In this document: positions 7,052-15,660 of the stretch, piece by piece
How positions within the stretch are numbered: the first letter of the stretch is position 1
How the letters are laid out: every line of letters begins with the position of its first letter
Source of the DNA: Candidatus Aminicenantes bacterium UBA647
GTDB taxonomy: Bacteria > Acidobacteriota > Aminicenantia > UBA2199
DNA length: 29,622 nt
NCBI GenBank assembly: GCA_002299555.1
Contig: DBOL01000030.1
Span: 1 to 29,622, forward strand
Reading direction: 5' to 3'
Position numbers and translations under genes: made by a program
The notes under the pieces: generated by a model
What the model saw: the letters and a program-made list of their open reading frames with translations, nothing else
What the model was told of the DNA's origin: nothing
Database searches by the model: none

Positions 7052-8428
7052 ATGGAGTTTAAGAAAAGAATATTATGTATAGGCGCCGGATATGTCGGGG
7101 GTCCTACCATGGCTGTCATCGCACTGAAGTGTCCTGAATACAGAGTTGATGTTGTTGATATAAATCAGGATAGGATCGATGCCTGGAATTCTGATGAGCT
7201 CCCCATCTTCGAACCGGGACTACTGGAAATTGTTCTGGAAAGGAGAGGGAAGAACTTGTTTTTTTCAACAGATACCGAAGAGAATATAACAAAGGCCGAT
7301 ATAATTTTTGTCTCTGTAAACACCCCTACTAAAACTTTCGGAGAGGGTGCCGGAATGGCATCAGATCTGCAATATTGGGAAGCTACAGCCCACCAGATCG
7401 TTAAACATTCTCAGAGTGACAAGATCATTGTTGAGAAAAGTACACTTCCTGTCAGAACTGCTGAAGCTATGGAAAGAATTTTGAAAATGCATAGCGGGAA
7501 CATAAAATTTGAAGTGATTTCAAATCCTGAATTCTTAGCTGAGGGGACTGCAATAAAAGATCTTCTTGAAGCCGACAGAGTATTGATCGGAGCACATAAT
7601 ACTGAAGATGGGAAGAAAGCTTCTCAAGAGATAGCTGATATATACAGACACTGGCTGCCTGAGGAGAGGATCATTACCACAAACTTATGGTCATCTGAAT
7701 TATCCAAACTGATCGCAAATGCATTCCTTGCACAGAGAATATCTTCAATAAATTCGATCTCAGCACTATGTGAAAAAACAGATGCAGATATTTCTGAGAT
7801 CGCACATGCCATTGGAAGTGATTCAAGGATCGGGAGCAAATTTCTTCAGACAAGTGTCGGCTTCGGGGGTTCATGTTTTAAGAAAGATATACTTAACCTG
7901 GTGTATATAGCAAAGAGTTATGGACTTCATGAAGTTGCGGACTATTGGGAATCTGTTGTAACCATGAACGAATATCAGAAATCAAGATTTGTCAGGAAGA
8001 TCATTAAGGAGATGTTCAATACAGTTGCAGGTAAAAAGATCACATTGTTCGGATTTGCTTTCAAAGCTGATACCGGAGATACACGGGAATCACCTGCTAT
8101 TGATATTACCAAAGCCCTTCTTGATGAAAAGGTCAAGGTTACTATTCATGACCCTAAAGCACTTGAAAATGCAAAGATCGATCTGAAGGAAATTGACAAA
8201 GACATTATATATGAATCCGACCCATACAAAGCGGCCGATAGTTCCAACGCTATCGTTATAGCGACTGAATGGAACCAGTTCAAAGACCTTGATTATTCAA
8301 AAATATATGATTCAATGAAGAAACCTGCTTTCATTTTCGATGGCAGGAATATCCTTGATCACAAAAAACTATTCGATATCGGATTTAATGTCTATCCGAT
8401 CGGGAAAAAACAATTGACCCACTTTTAA
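7052..8428 (+). CDS. ugd: UDP-glucose 6-dehydrogenase, eukaryote-like type
   Basis: This 458-residue enzyme oxidises UDP-glucose to UDP-glucuronate with two NAD+. It has an N-terminal Rossmann motif (CIGAGYVGGPTMAVIA), the central helix (NAFLAQRISSINSISALCE), the catalytic cysteine block (GFGGSCFKKDILNLVY, Cys275) and a C-terminal NAD-like domain (LFGFAFKADTGDTRESPA; PAFIFDGRNILD). These blocks follow the animal enzyme, including its VNTPTKTFG and STLPVR segments and a catalytic cysteine at nearly the same number (Cys276 in human), more closely than typical bacterial Ugd. GAGGAG precedes the ATG. glmS follows after 13 bp, so the pair forms a nucleotide-sugar operon feeding envelope polysaccharide synthesis. 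Confidence in the function is very high. Confidence 0.95.
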   Translation: MEFKKRILCIGAGYVGGPTMAVIALKCPEYRVDVVDINQDRIDAWNSDELPIFEPGLLEIVLERRGKNLFFSTDTEENITKADIIFVSVNTPTKTFGEGAGMASDLQYWEATAHQIVKHSQSDKIIVEKSTLPVRTAEAMERILKMHSGNIKFEVISNPEFLAEGTAIKDLLEADRVLIGAHNTEDGKKASQEIADIYRHWLPEERIITTNLWSSELSKLIANAFLAQRISSINSISALCEKTDADISEIAHAIGSDSRIGSKFLQTSVGFGGSCFKKDILNLVYIAKSYGLHEVADYWESVVTMNEYQKSRFVRKIIKEMFNTVAGKKITLFGFAFKADTGDTRESPAIDITKALLDEKVKVTIHDPKALENAKIDLKEIDKDIIYESDPYKAADSSNAIVIATEWNQFKDLDYSKIYDSMKKPAFIFDGRNILDHKKLFDIGFNVYPIGKKQLTHF

Positions 8429-8441
8429 TATCGGAGGAAAA

Positions 8442-10268
8442 ATGTGCGGAATTATTTGTTATACAGGTAAAAAAAAAGTAATACCTATCCTGATAGACGG
8501 CCTGAAAAGACTTGAATACCGGGGATATGACTCAGCAGGACTTTCTGTAATAGAAAACGGAAAAACATTTATGGTCAAATCTAAGGGAAAAGTTTCCAGC
8601 CTTGAAGCCAAACTGACAGATATATCATCGGATGCTACTTTCGGAATTGCTCATACAAGATGGGCCACTCACGGGAAACCTTCAGAGATCAATGCCCATC
8701 CACAGGTCGGATGCAATAATAAAGTCAGTGTTGTGCATAATGGAATAATTGAGAACTATCAGGAGATAAAAGAAGAACTGATTAAGAAAGGACATACATT
8801 TACATCAGACACGGATACTGAAGTAATTGCTCACCTTATCGAGCAGAATTTTAGTGGCGACCTCGAGTCTGCTGTCTTAAAATCGATCGAAAAACTTGAT
8901 GGTGCATTCGGAATAGCGGCGATCCATTCTGATGTCGATCATCAGATAGTGGTTGTCAAAAGGGGAAGCCCGATCATAATAGGGATCGGTGAAAGTGAAT
9001 ATTTCGCTGCATCTGACTCCACAGCCCTGGCTCCCTATACAAATCAGATGATAATCCTCAGTGACGATGAGATGGCAGTTCTAAATAGCAATGATTATTA
9101 TATAAAAAATCTGAGCAATGAGATCCTTAAAAAGAAAGTTGAATTTGTCGATTCGAATATGTACACAAATGATAAAAAGGGGTTTGAGCACTTCATGCTG
9201 AAAGAGATCTTCGAACAACCTGAAACAATTGAGAATGCATTCAGGGGAAGGATGATAGAGAACGAAGGTGTATCCAAACTAGGTGGACTTGAGCCTGTTC
9301 TTGACAGACTTAAGAATATGAAAAAACTTATAATCATTTCATGTGGGACAAGTTATTATTCAGGTCTCATCGGACGATATATATTTGAAGAGTTAACCGA
9401 ATTGAATGTAGAGACCGAAGTGGCATCTGAATTCAGGTACAGAAAGCTTAAATTAGATAAGAATGTAGCTGTACTTGCCATATCTCAATCTGGTGAGACT
9501 GCAGATACTTTAGCAGCTTTGAAGGAAGCAAAAAGAAAAGGTGCACTTCTACTGGGCATTGTGAATGGGGTCGGGACATCTATCCCTCAATTGACAGATG
9601 CAGGAGTTTATAACCATGCGGGACCTGAGATCGGAGTTGCTTCAACCAAGATCTACACATCTCAGCTGGTGATCCTGACATTGATAGCTCTTCTTATTGG
9701 AAGATATCAGGGTATGTCATTTACAGAGGGGAAAGAGATAATCAACGCAATAAAAAAGCTTCCTGATCAGATCAGAGAAATCCTCGGTAATGCTAAACTG
9801 ATCAAGGAGATCGCACTTAAGTATTCAGTTTATAATGACTTTCTGTATATCGGAAGATTATTTAACTTCCCTACAGCAATGGAAGGTGCTCTTAAACTTA
9901 AGGAGATATCATACATTCATGCTGAAGGATATGCAGCCGGGGAAATGAAACACGGACCAATATCACTGATAGATGAAGATTTCCCTACAGTTGCAATTGC
10001 AACTGATGATCTTGTCCTTGAAAAAATTCTCAGTAACATGGAAGAGATCAAGGCCAGAGATGGAAAGATCCTTGCCATTACAAATGAGGGTGAGAAAAAG
10101 GTTGAAAAGATCGCAGATGATGTTATTACCGTACCAAGGACATTACCCCTTCTTCAACCGATCCTGAATATTATTCCACTTCAATTGTTTGCCTACTACA
10201 TTGCAGATGAAAAAGGATGCGACATCGACAAACCGAGAAACCTCGCCAAATCAGTTACAGTAGAATAA
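8442..10268 (+). CDS. glmS: Glutamine--fructose-6-phosphate aminotransferase (isomerizing)
   Basis: The 608-residue enzyme converts fructose-6-phosphate and glutamine to glucosamine-6-phosphate, the entry step to UDP-GlcNAc and thus to the muropeptide pathway encoded across the window. The N-terminal class II glutaminase begins MCGIICYTG with Cys2 as nucleophile and contains EYRGYDSAG and THTRWATHG-like blocks (AHTRWATHGKPSE). Two SIS sugar-isomerase domains follow, with ISCGTSYYSG, ISQSGETADT and the C-terminal EGYAAGEMKHGPISL, ending DKPRNLAKSVTVE. Length is normal for the family. GGAGG sits just upstream, in the 13-bp gap after ugd. No glmS ribozyme can fit in that gap. The stop lies five bases from the stop of a convergent gene with no terminator hairpin between. 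Confidence 0.97.
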   Translation: MCGIICYTGKKKVIPILIDGLKRLEYRGYDSAGLSVIENGKTFMVKSKGKVSSLEAKLTDISSDATFGIAHTRWATHGKPSEINAHPQVGCNNKVSVVHNGIIENYQEIKEELIKKGHTFTSDTDTEVIAHLIEQNFSGDLESAVLKSIEKLDGAFGIAAIHSDVDHQIVVVKRGSPIIIGIGESEYFAASDSTALAPYTNQMIILSDDEMAVLNSNDYYIKNLSNEILKKKVEFVDSNMYTNDKKGFEHFMLKEIFEQPETIENAFRGRMIENEGVSKLGGLEPVLDRLKNMKKLIIISCGTSYYSGLIGRYIFEELTELNVETEVASEFRYRKLKLDKNVAVLAISQSGETADTLAALKEAKRKGALLLGIVNGVGTSIPQLTDAGVYNHAGPEIGVASTKIYTSQLVILTLIALLIGRYQGMSFTEGKEIINAIKKLPDQIREILGNAKLIKEIALKYSVYNDFLYIGRLFNFPTAMEGALKLKEISYIHAEGYAAGEMKHGPISLIDEDFPTVAIATDDLVLEKILSNMEEIKARDGKILAITNEGEKKVEKIADDVITVPRTLPLLQPILNIIPLQLFAYYIADEKGCDIDKPRNLAKSVTVE

Positions 10269-10273
10269 AAAAA

Positions 10274-10993
10274 TCAACTCGTTTCTATTGTTTTCATAAT
10301 ATTTTCAAGCCATTCTATTTTAGCTTTCTGAAGATTTGGGCTGGGATGGAGATACAGGATAGGATTATCTTTGGAGACGAGACCATTTGTGTTAAAACTT
10401 TTCAAAAATCCAAGAGCCTTTTCAGCTAACGGGATCAAGCTTTTGTCCCTGCCCCATCCAAGTATTACAGGTGAATCCCCTTTTCGTAAATTAAAAACTG
10501 TATCTCTCTCTTTCTCCCTTGATCGGGAAAAGATCGTATGAATATCACTATATTTATTTTCAAATTCTTTAACATATTTAAAAAATTTCAAACTTTTCGG
10601 TTCTCTTATATCAGACAGATTTACAATGCGGACATGGTCCCACCCCATCTCTCCCATTATTCTCATTACCTGATACTGAGTTACATCCGGTTTTGCAAAA
10701 ACCATCTCAAGTGATACTAAGCGAGAGGAGGCATCCTCGATCCTTAACCGGGGCTCCTGAAATCCTAATTGTCTGGGCTCAGATGAGCCGGGATTCATCA
10801 TAACAAAAATAGAATCGGGGAGGGAGGATGAGAGTTTGAGAGGATCAGGAAGTTTTATGTGAAAAGATCTCCTGAAGATCTCAAGAATATTCCGGCATTT
10901 GATCTTTTCCCCATCCTCTGCTAAAAGATCATAATAACTGCCATAAACAATGAAAATTTCTTTTAACTCATCAGCATACTTAAATTTGAACAT
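10274..10993 (-). CDS. DUF1643-like protein
   Basis: This 239-residue cytosolic protein shows the layout of DUF1643 proteins: an FVMMNPGSSEP strand and loop, a PDVTQYQVMRIMGEMGWDHV helix, the VRIVNLSDIREPKSL strand, VILGWGRD, and a C-terminal LYLHPSPN segment. The family's biochemical function is not established. It is the last gene of the long minus-strand dcw transcript, starting two bases after the Memo-family stop, so its expression should follow that of the division genes. Whether it is functionally tied to them is unknown. The family assignment is from motif pattern and is moderately sure. Confidence 0.6.
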   Translation of the reverse strand: MFKFKYADELKEIFIVYGSYYDLLAEDGEKIKCRNILEIFRRSFHIKLPDPLKLSSSLPDSIFVMMNPGSSEPRQLGFQEPRLRIEDASSRLVSLEMVFAKPDVTQYQVMRIMGEMGWDHVRIVNLSDIREPKSLKFFKYVKEFENKYSDIHTIFSRSREKERDTVFNLRKGDSPVILGWGRDKSLIPLAEKALGFLKSFNTNGLVSKDNPILYLHPSPNLQKAKIEWLENIMKTIETS

Positions 10994-10995
10994 TA

Positions 10996-11799
10996 TCAGT
11001 TAATGAGGGCACTCAGATATCCGACAACCTGATCGAAATCACCACTTGTATATCCGGAGTTCGTGTATTCTATCACCTCGCCCTTTGCCCCTCCCAATTC
11101 TTTTGCGGCAGTCATCATTATATATGTTGGTGAAACTCCGCACATGGAAATATTATTAGATCGAACTGCTTCAAACAACCCGTCAGGATCCAGCTCTATA
11201 ATTTTTTCTATAGCCATATGGTCAAGTTCTTTAGCATTATCTGCACTGATATAGTGGCTCATATCTGTAGATGCAATTATCAGAATATCATCGTTCGCTT
11301 CTTTAATGATCCGTCCGATCTCAAGACCTCCGGTCCTCATCATTTCCCTGTCATGAGTTCCGATAGTAATCGGCAGAATTTTAGCTGTTGGATTCAGCAC
11401 CTGAATAAAAGGGATCTGTACCTCAAGTGAATGTTCCTCTGAAGAAGGGACAGAATCAACTTCAAAAACCACACTCTTTTGAATTAGTTCATCTCTCAAA
11501 TTATCATCAATTTTAATATCACCTAATGGTGTATTCCATTTATTGTGCCCGTCTACGGCCATAGCATGTCCTGCCCCCCGGTGATTGACCCCGAGAATAA
11601 TAACCCGGTCAGGAATATTAATTTTCCCGAATCCGTTTCCTGCGCAGCTACCTGAGTAAACATATCCTGCATGAGGGGATATCAGCCCGATAGCTTTGAC
11701 CTTATTCCCGGCATCATTTATGAGTTCTCTTACTTCAGTTCTTAATACTTCCCCGTCACCCGGGTAGAACATCCCTGCTACAGAAGGATATCTTATCAT
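10996..11799 (-). CDS. Memo-family protein (AmmeMemoRadiSam system protein B-like)
   Basis: The 267-residue protein matches the MEMO1 family across its length. It has the opening RYPSVAGMFYPGD, the ISPHAGYVYSG block, VIILGVNHRGAG, EEHSLEVQIPFIQVLNP, IIASTDMSHYIS and MCGVSPTYIM. The histidines and the cysteine of these blocks line the metal-binding pocket described for MEMO1. In many bacteria the gene travels with an AMMECR1-domain protein and a radical SAM enzyme; neither is in this window. It starts after a strong GGAGGAG and is 54 bp downstream of hutI, the longest gap within the minus-strand run, so a separate promoter is possible though I see no good one. Confidence 0.85.
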   Translation of the reverse strand: MIRYPSVAGMFYPGDGEVLRTEVRELINDAGNKVKAIGLISPHAGYVYSGSCAGNGFGKINIPDRVIILGVNHRGAGHAMAVDGHNKWNTPLGDIKIDDNLRDELIQKSVVFEVDSVPSSEEHSLEVQIPFIQVLNPTAKILPITIGTHDREMMRTGGLEIGRIIKEANDDILIIASTDMSHYISADNAKELDHMAIEKIIELDPDGLFEAVRSNNISMCGVSPTYIMMTAAKELGGAKGEVIEYTNSGYTSGDFDQVVGYLSALIN

Positions 11800-11853
11800 T
11801 CTCTCCTCCTCTTCCTGGAAAATTGTATCATATAGGGAAAAAAATATTGAGGG

Positions 11854-13128
11854 TTAAAATGAAAGCCTGCCATCATCAACAACAACTTCACCAGATTTGA
11901 TGATAGTCTTAAATGGATTTATCCCGAGATGATAGGCGAGATAACTATAGTCCGGAACATCTGCAAGAATTAAGTCCATTTTCTTACCCAAAGAGATCGA
12001 ACCGACGCTCTTTTCCCTGTCAATAGAGTATGCAGCATTAATAGTGACAGTATTAAGAGCCTCTTCAATGGTCAGTCCCATCTTGAAAATACCCAGATGA
12101 AAAACAAAAAACTGTGAGGAAACCATTGAACTTCCCGGATTAAAATCAGAGCCAAGTGCAACTATAGAATTTGACTCTATCATCTTTCTTACCGGAGCAT
12201 ATTTATCCATCTTCAAAAAAAAGGAAACACCCGGTAGAAGTACTGCAGTTGTATCCGAGGCAGACAATACTTCGATCTCTTCATCAGTGATCTCAATAAG
12301 ATGTTCTGCGGATACGGCCCCTTTTTTAACTGCAAGGATCGCAGCATTGTTTGATTTAAATTCATCGGCGTGCACCTTTAATTTAAATCCATTCTTTTTC
12401 AGTTCCTCCAGATAGTATTCAGATTCATCGTAGGAAAAATATCCGTCTTCACAAAATATATCTCCAAACTCGGCCAGATCGGCCTCTTTTACTCTGGGAA
12501 CAACATCATCCACCAGAAATTTCAAAAAATCCATATTTCTTCCGGTATATTCCTCAGGTATTTCATGTGCACCAAGGAAAGTAGGAACAAGATCAACAGG
12601 ATGAAAAGAATTCAATGCTTTTATTGCCTCTAATTGCTTTAATTCGCTTTCCAGATCAAGTCCATAACCACTTTTCGCCTCAACAGTAGTACTCCCTGAT
12701 TCAAGCATCCGGTTAAGCCTCCATTCACTTTGCGAGATCAATTCATTGAGACTGGTTTCACGTGTCTTCCTGACACTACCCTTGATACCTCCGCCTTTTG
12801 CAGCAATTTCCTGATAGCTGACACCCTGAAGTTTTTGTCTGAACTCATCCTGTCTAGTACTTGCAAAGGGGAGATGAGTATGGGGATCAACAAGTCCCGG
12901 AAGAGCCACGAAATTAGAACCATCAATTACAATTGCACCACTTTTTAAAACACAATTCTTGTTGAATTCCTCTTCAAACCCGAGAAAAGTAATTATCTCT
13001 CCGGTTGAGGCTATCCAAAGATCCTTCGAAATTCTGATAGAATTAAGATCCTGGCCTCTTACAACAACATCTGAAGCAGGATTAACTAATTCTTTAACAT
13101 TCTTTATAAGAAGATCAATTTCAATCAT
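11854..13128 (-). CDS. hutI: Imidazolonepropionase
   Basis: This 424-residue amidohydrolase opens the imidazolone ring of 4-imidazolone-5-propanoate to N-formimino-L-glutamate in histidine breakdown. Diagnostic blocks are LPGLVDPHTHLPFAS (metal HxH), SYQEIAAKGGGI, VEAKSGYGLDLESELKQL, VPTFLGAHEIPEEY, KVHADEF, SAEHLIEITDEE and VALGSDFNPGSS. The length is normal for the family. No other hut gene is present: it sits six bases behind ftsZ inside the dcw run. It may still work with hut genes elsewhere, or act on a related cyclic substrate. The start has no strong ribosome site, so translation probably depends on coupling with ftsZ. Confidence 0.92.
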   Translation of the reverse strand: MIEIDLLIKNVKELVNPASDVVVRGQDLNSIRISKDLWIASTGEIITFLGFEEEFNKNCVLKSGAIVIDGSNFVALPGLVDPHTHLPFASTRQDEFRQKLQGVSYQEIAAKGGGIKGSVRKTRETSLNELISQSEWRLNRMLESGSTTVEAKSGYGLDLESELKQLEAIKALNSFHPVDLVPTFLGAHEIPEEYTGRNMDFLKFLVDDVVPRVKEADLAEFGDIFCEDGYFSYDESEYYLEELKKNGFKLKVHADEFKSNNAAILAVKKGAVSAEHLIEITDEEIEVLSASDTTAVLLPGVSFFLKMDKYAPVRKMIESNSIVALGSDFNPGSSMVSSQFFVFHLGIFKMGLTIEEALNTVTINAAYSIDREKSVGSISLGKKMDLILADVPDYSYLAYHLGINPFKTIIKSGEVVVDDGRLSF

Positions 13129-13134
13129 TTTAAG

Positions 13135-14424
13135 TTATTCCGATTTTTTCTCTCTCTGAAAGGTCGGGATATCCAATTCATCTTCTGCATTCTCAGAATT
13201 GTGTTTTTTGGTCAGTCCGGGAAAAGTACCTTCATTAAGATATCCCTGATTTACTTCTGTAAGATCTGCCGGAGTAATTTGTTTTTCAAATTGATAAGGT
13301 GTATTTGCAGGTGTATCCTTTCTTATAAAGTCCTTGCTTGATACATTATCGGAATCACTTCTATGAGGCATGTTTAAAAGTGAGGGCGTAACCGGAAATA
13401 TATCCTCTTCACGCATAGTCTTTTTAATACTTTTTTTCTTACCTGAATTTTCGAAACCGGTAGCTATTACTGTTACCCTAATCATCTCGCCCATATTGTC
13501 GTCTTCTACTACTCCGAACTTGCTTTTTACATCCGGAGAAACTTCAGAATTTATCGTCTCAGCAATTATCTTCAGTTCATCACGCCTTAGCGGAAGGGTT
13601 GAAGATGTTGTTATATTGAAGAGAAGGCCTGTCGCTCCACCAATCGAAATGTTATCAAGTAATGGTGAATTAATTGCTTTATTAACTGCTTCTTCTGCTC
13701 TGTTCTCCCCTTTTGATTCTCCGGTCCCCATCATTGTCATCCCCTTCTCTGCCATGGTTGTTTTTACATCAGCAAAATCAACATTCTGCAATCCGGATGT
13801 ATTTATAATATCGGAAATTCCTTTTACTGCTCTCAACAAAACCTCATCAACTTTTTTATATGAATCCTTCAGAGGAATCTGCTCATCATCAATTTCAAAC
13901 AATTTTTCATTTGGTATGACAATAATCGCATCAACACTTTCCAGAAGACTTTTTATCCCGGTTTCGGCTACAGCCATCCTGTGCTTCCCTTCAAATTCAA
14001 AAGGCTTGGTCACAACTGCAACAGTCAGAATACCCATGGAGGCGGCATGATTTGCAACAACCTGGGAAGAGCCTGTTCCTGTTCCACCTCCCATACCGGC
14101 AGTGATAAATATCATGTCCGCACCTTCCAGCATATCAGTTATCATCTCGGTACTTTCAAGAGCAGCTTTCATCCCTATTTCCGGATTCGATCCACTCCCA
14201 CGTCCACTTGTAAGTTTTTCTCCGATCTGTAGGGTGAGTGACGGGGAATTAATATTGGACAGGTCCTGAGTATCTGTGTTTATTGCAATAAATTCCACAC
14301 CTGCGAGTTTTTCATCGATCATCCGGTTTATAGCATTCCCTCCACCTCCTCCGAGGCCGAGTACTTTCAGCACAGCTCCATCCTTCCTCTTTTTCTTTAA
14401 AGTTATTTTAACTTCATCATTCAT
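13135..14424 (-). CDS. ftsZ: Cell division GTPase FtsZ
   Basis: The 429-residue tubulin homologue forms the cytokinetic ring. Visible are the N-terminal VLGLGGGGGNAINRMI (20-35), the tubulin signature GGGTGTGSS (112-120), and the T7 loop region NVDFADVKTTM (214-224) that completes GTP hydrolysis. The globular core ends near residue 330. A linker of roughly 85 residues follows, then the C-terminal peptide DELDIPTFQREKKSE (415-429), which binds FtsA and other partners. The usual 'IPxFLR' core reads IPTFQR here. Its AGGAGG ribosome site overlaps the ftsA stop codon (8-bp gap). hutI follows after six bases. Confidence 0.98.
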   Translation of the reverse strand: MNDEVKITLKKKRKDGAVLKVLGLGGGGGNAINRMIDEKLAGVEFIAINTDTQDLSNINSPSLTLQIGEKLTSGRGSGSNPEIGMKAALESTEMITDMLEGADMIFITAGMGGGTGTGSSQVVANHAASMGILTVAVVTKPFEFEGKHRMAVAETGIKSLLESVDAIIVIPNEKLFEIDDEQIPLKDSYKKVDEVLLRAVKGISDIINTSGLQNVDFADVKTTMAEKGMTMMGTGESKGENRAEEAVNKAINSPLLDNISIGGATGLLFNITTSSTLPLRRDELKIIAETINSEVSPDVKSKFGVVEDDNMGEMIRVTVIATGFENSGKKKSIKKTMREEDIFPVTPSLLNMPHRSDSDNVSSKDFIRKDTPANTPYQFEKQITPADLTEVNQGYLNEGTFPGLTKKHNSENAEDELDIPTFQREKKSE

Positions 14425-14432
14425 ATTTCCTC

Positions 14433-15656
14433 CTAGACACCTATAAGATCCCTTAACTTCTGAAAAAATCCAGCTGATGAATCGGGCATTACGCCCCTAT
14501 TCCTCATATCAAGTAGTCCATATTTAATCAGACCAAGGGAAGTTGAGAAGTCAGGCGAGTTAACCTTATCGATCAGACCGCCTAAACCTGTAGGCTTTCC
14601 AATCCTGACAGGAGTTGAAAAGATCTCATCTGCTACTTCCAGAAGTCCATCAAGTTGTGAAGTTCCTCCGGTCAGAACAACTCCTGCGTTGATCTTATTT
14701 TCAAGCCCTTCCTGTTCTATCTTATTTCTTATCATTTCAAATATTTCTTCCGCTCTGGGTTTTAAAATTTCAGTAAGTAATGAGGGATTTATCAACCGCA
14801 TTTTCTTCCCCCCCACACTTGGTATTTCAATATTCTGATTCCTCAGGTTCGGATCCATGCCCATTCCATATTTTCTTTTTATGATCTCAGCTTTATCAAT
14901 TGGAGTTCTCGTACCGATAGCCAGATCGTTTGTAAAATTAAATCCTCCGACTCCAATGGTTGATGAAAATTTGAGAGCTCCTTTTTCATAGATCGAAAAA
15001 TCTGTTGTCCCACCACCGATATCCACCAATGCCACACCCAACTCTTTTTCATCAGGAGTGAGGACAGCCTCAGCTGTAGCTATATGTGACAAGACCATTT
15101 TCAGCACATCGATCTTAGCTTTTTTCAGACAAACAAGAAGATTTCTTGTCGCAGCCTTGGCGGCAGTAACAATAAGGATATAAACCTCAAGGCTGTTTCC
15201 CGTCATTCCAATAGGGTTTTTTATATCATCCTGTGAATCGATAATAAACTCCTGAGGAAGAATGTGTAAAATATCTTTATTATTGGGAAGCATAATACTA
15301 CTTCCATGTGTAACAGCTCTGTCAACATCATCTTTTGTTATTTCCCTGTTCCTTCCTCCTGTAATATTGATGCTGCCTTTGGCACTAATTGACTGAACAT
15401 GACTCCCGGAAATATTTATATATGCAGATTCGACCTCAACACCGGCTGTCAACTCTGCCTCTTTTACAGATCTCTTAATATCCTCAACCGTGTTATTCAT
15501 ATCAACAATAACGCCCCTCTTTATCCCGGAAGAGTCAGCAATCCCATATCCGATAACTTCTACTTCATCTCTCTCATCCTCTGTTTTTACCTGACCTATG
15601 ATCGTACTGATCTTTTTTGTCCCTATGTCAATACCGACTATAAAATTGTTCTTCAT
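14433..15656 (-). CDS. ftsA: Cell division protein FtsA
   Basis: This 407-residue actin-like ATPase tethers FtsZ to the membrane. It has the phosphate-1 motif GIDIGTKKISTIIGQV near the N-terminus, the phosphate-2 motif VDIGGGTTDFSIYE, and the adenosine motif VVLTGGTSQLDGL. The FtsA-specific 1C (SHS2) domain lies at about residues 85-170 (AYINISGSHVQSI). The C-terminus, FFQKLRDLIGV, is a short amphipathic helix of the membrane-targeting kind. It starts four bases after ftsQ and directly precedes ftsZ, the canonical ftsQ-ftsA-ftsZ order. Confidence 0.97.
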   Translation of the reverse strand: MKNNFIVGIDIGTKKISTIIGQVKTEDERDEVEVIGYGIADSSGIKRGVIVDMNNTVEDIKRSVKEAELTAGVEVESAYINISGSHVQSISAKGSINITGGRNREITKDDVDRAVTHGSSIMLPNNKDILHILPQEFIIDSQDDIKNPIGMTGNSLEVYILIVTAAKAATRNLLVCLKKAKIDVLKMVLSHIATAEAVLTPDEKELGVALVDIGGGTTDFSIYEKGALKFSSTIGVGGFNFTNDLAIGTRTPIDKAEIIKRKYGMGMDPNLRNQNIEIPSVGGKKMRLINPSLLTEILKPRAEEIFEMIRNKIEQEGLENKINAGVVLTGGTSQLDGLLEVADEIFSTPVRIGKPTGLGGLIDKVNSPDFSTSLGLIKYGLLDMRNRGVMPDSSAGFFQKLRDLIGV

Positions 15657-15660
15657 TTTT

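Noticed and set aside
8429..8441. glmS ribozyme upstream of glmS
   Set aside because: The gap to ugd is 13 bp; the ribozyme core cannot fit and glmS appears to be translated from an ordinary ribosome site.
13370..14050. 226-codon plus-strand open frame opposite ftsZ
   Set aside because: It lies entirely antisense to a certain ftsZ, has no ribosome site, and its serine/isoleucine-rich translation is what the reverse complement of this codon usage produces.
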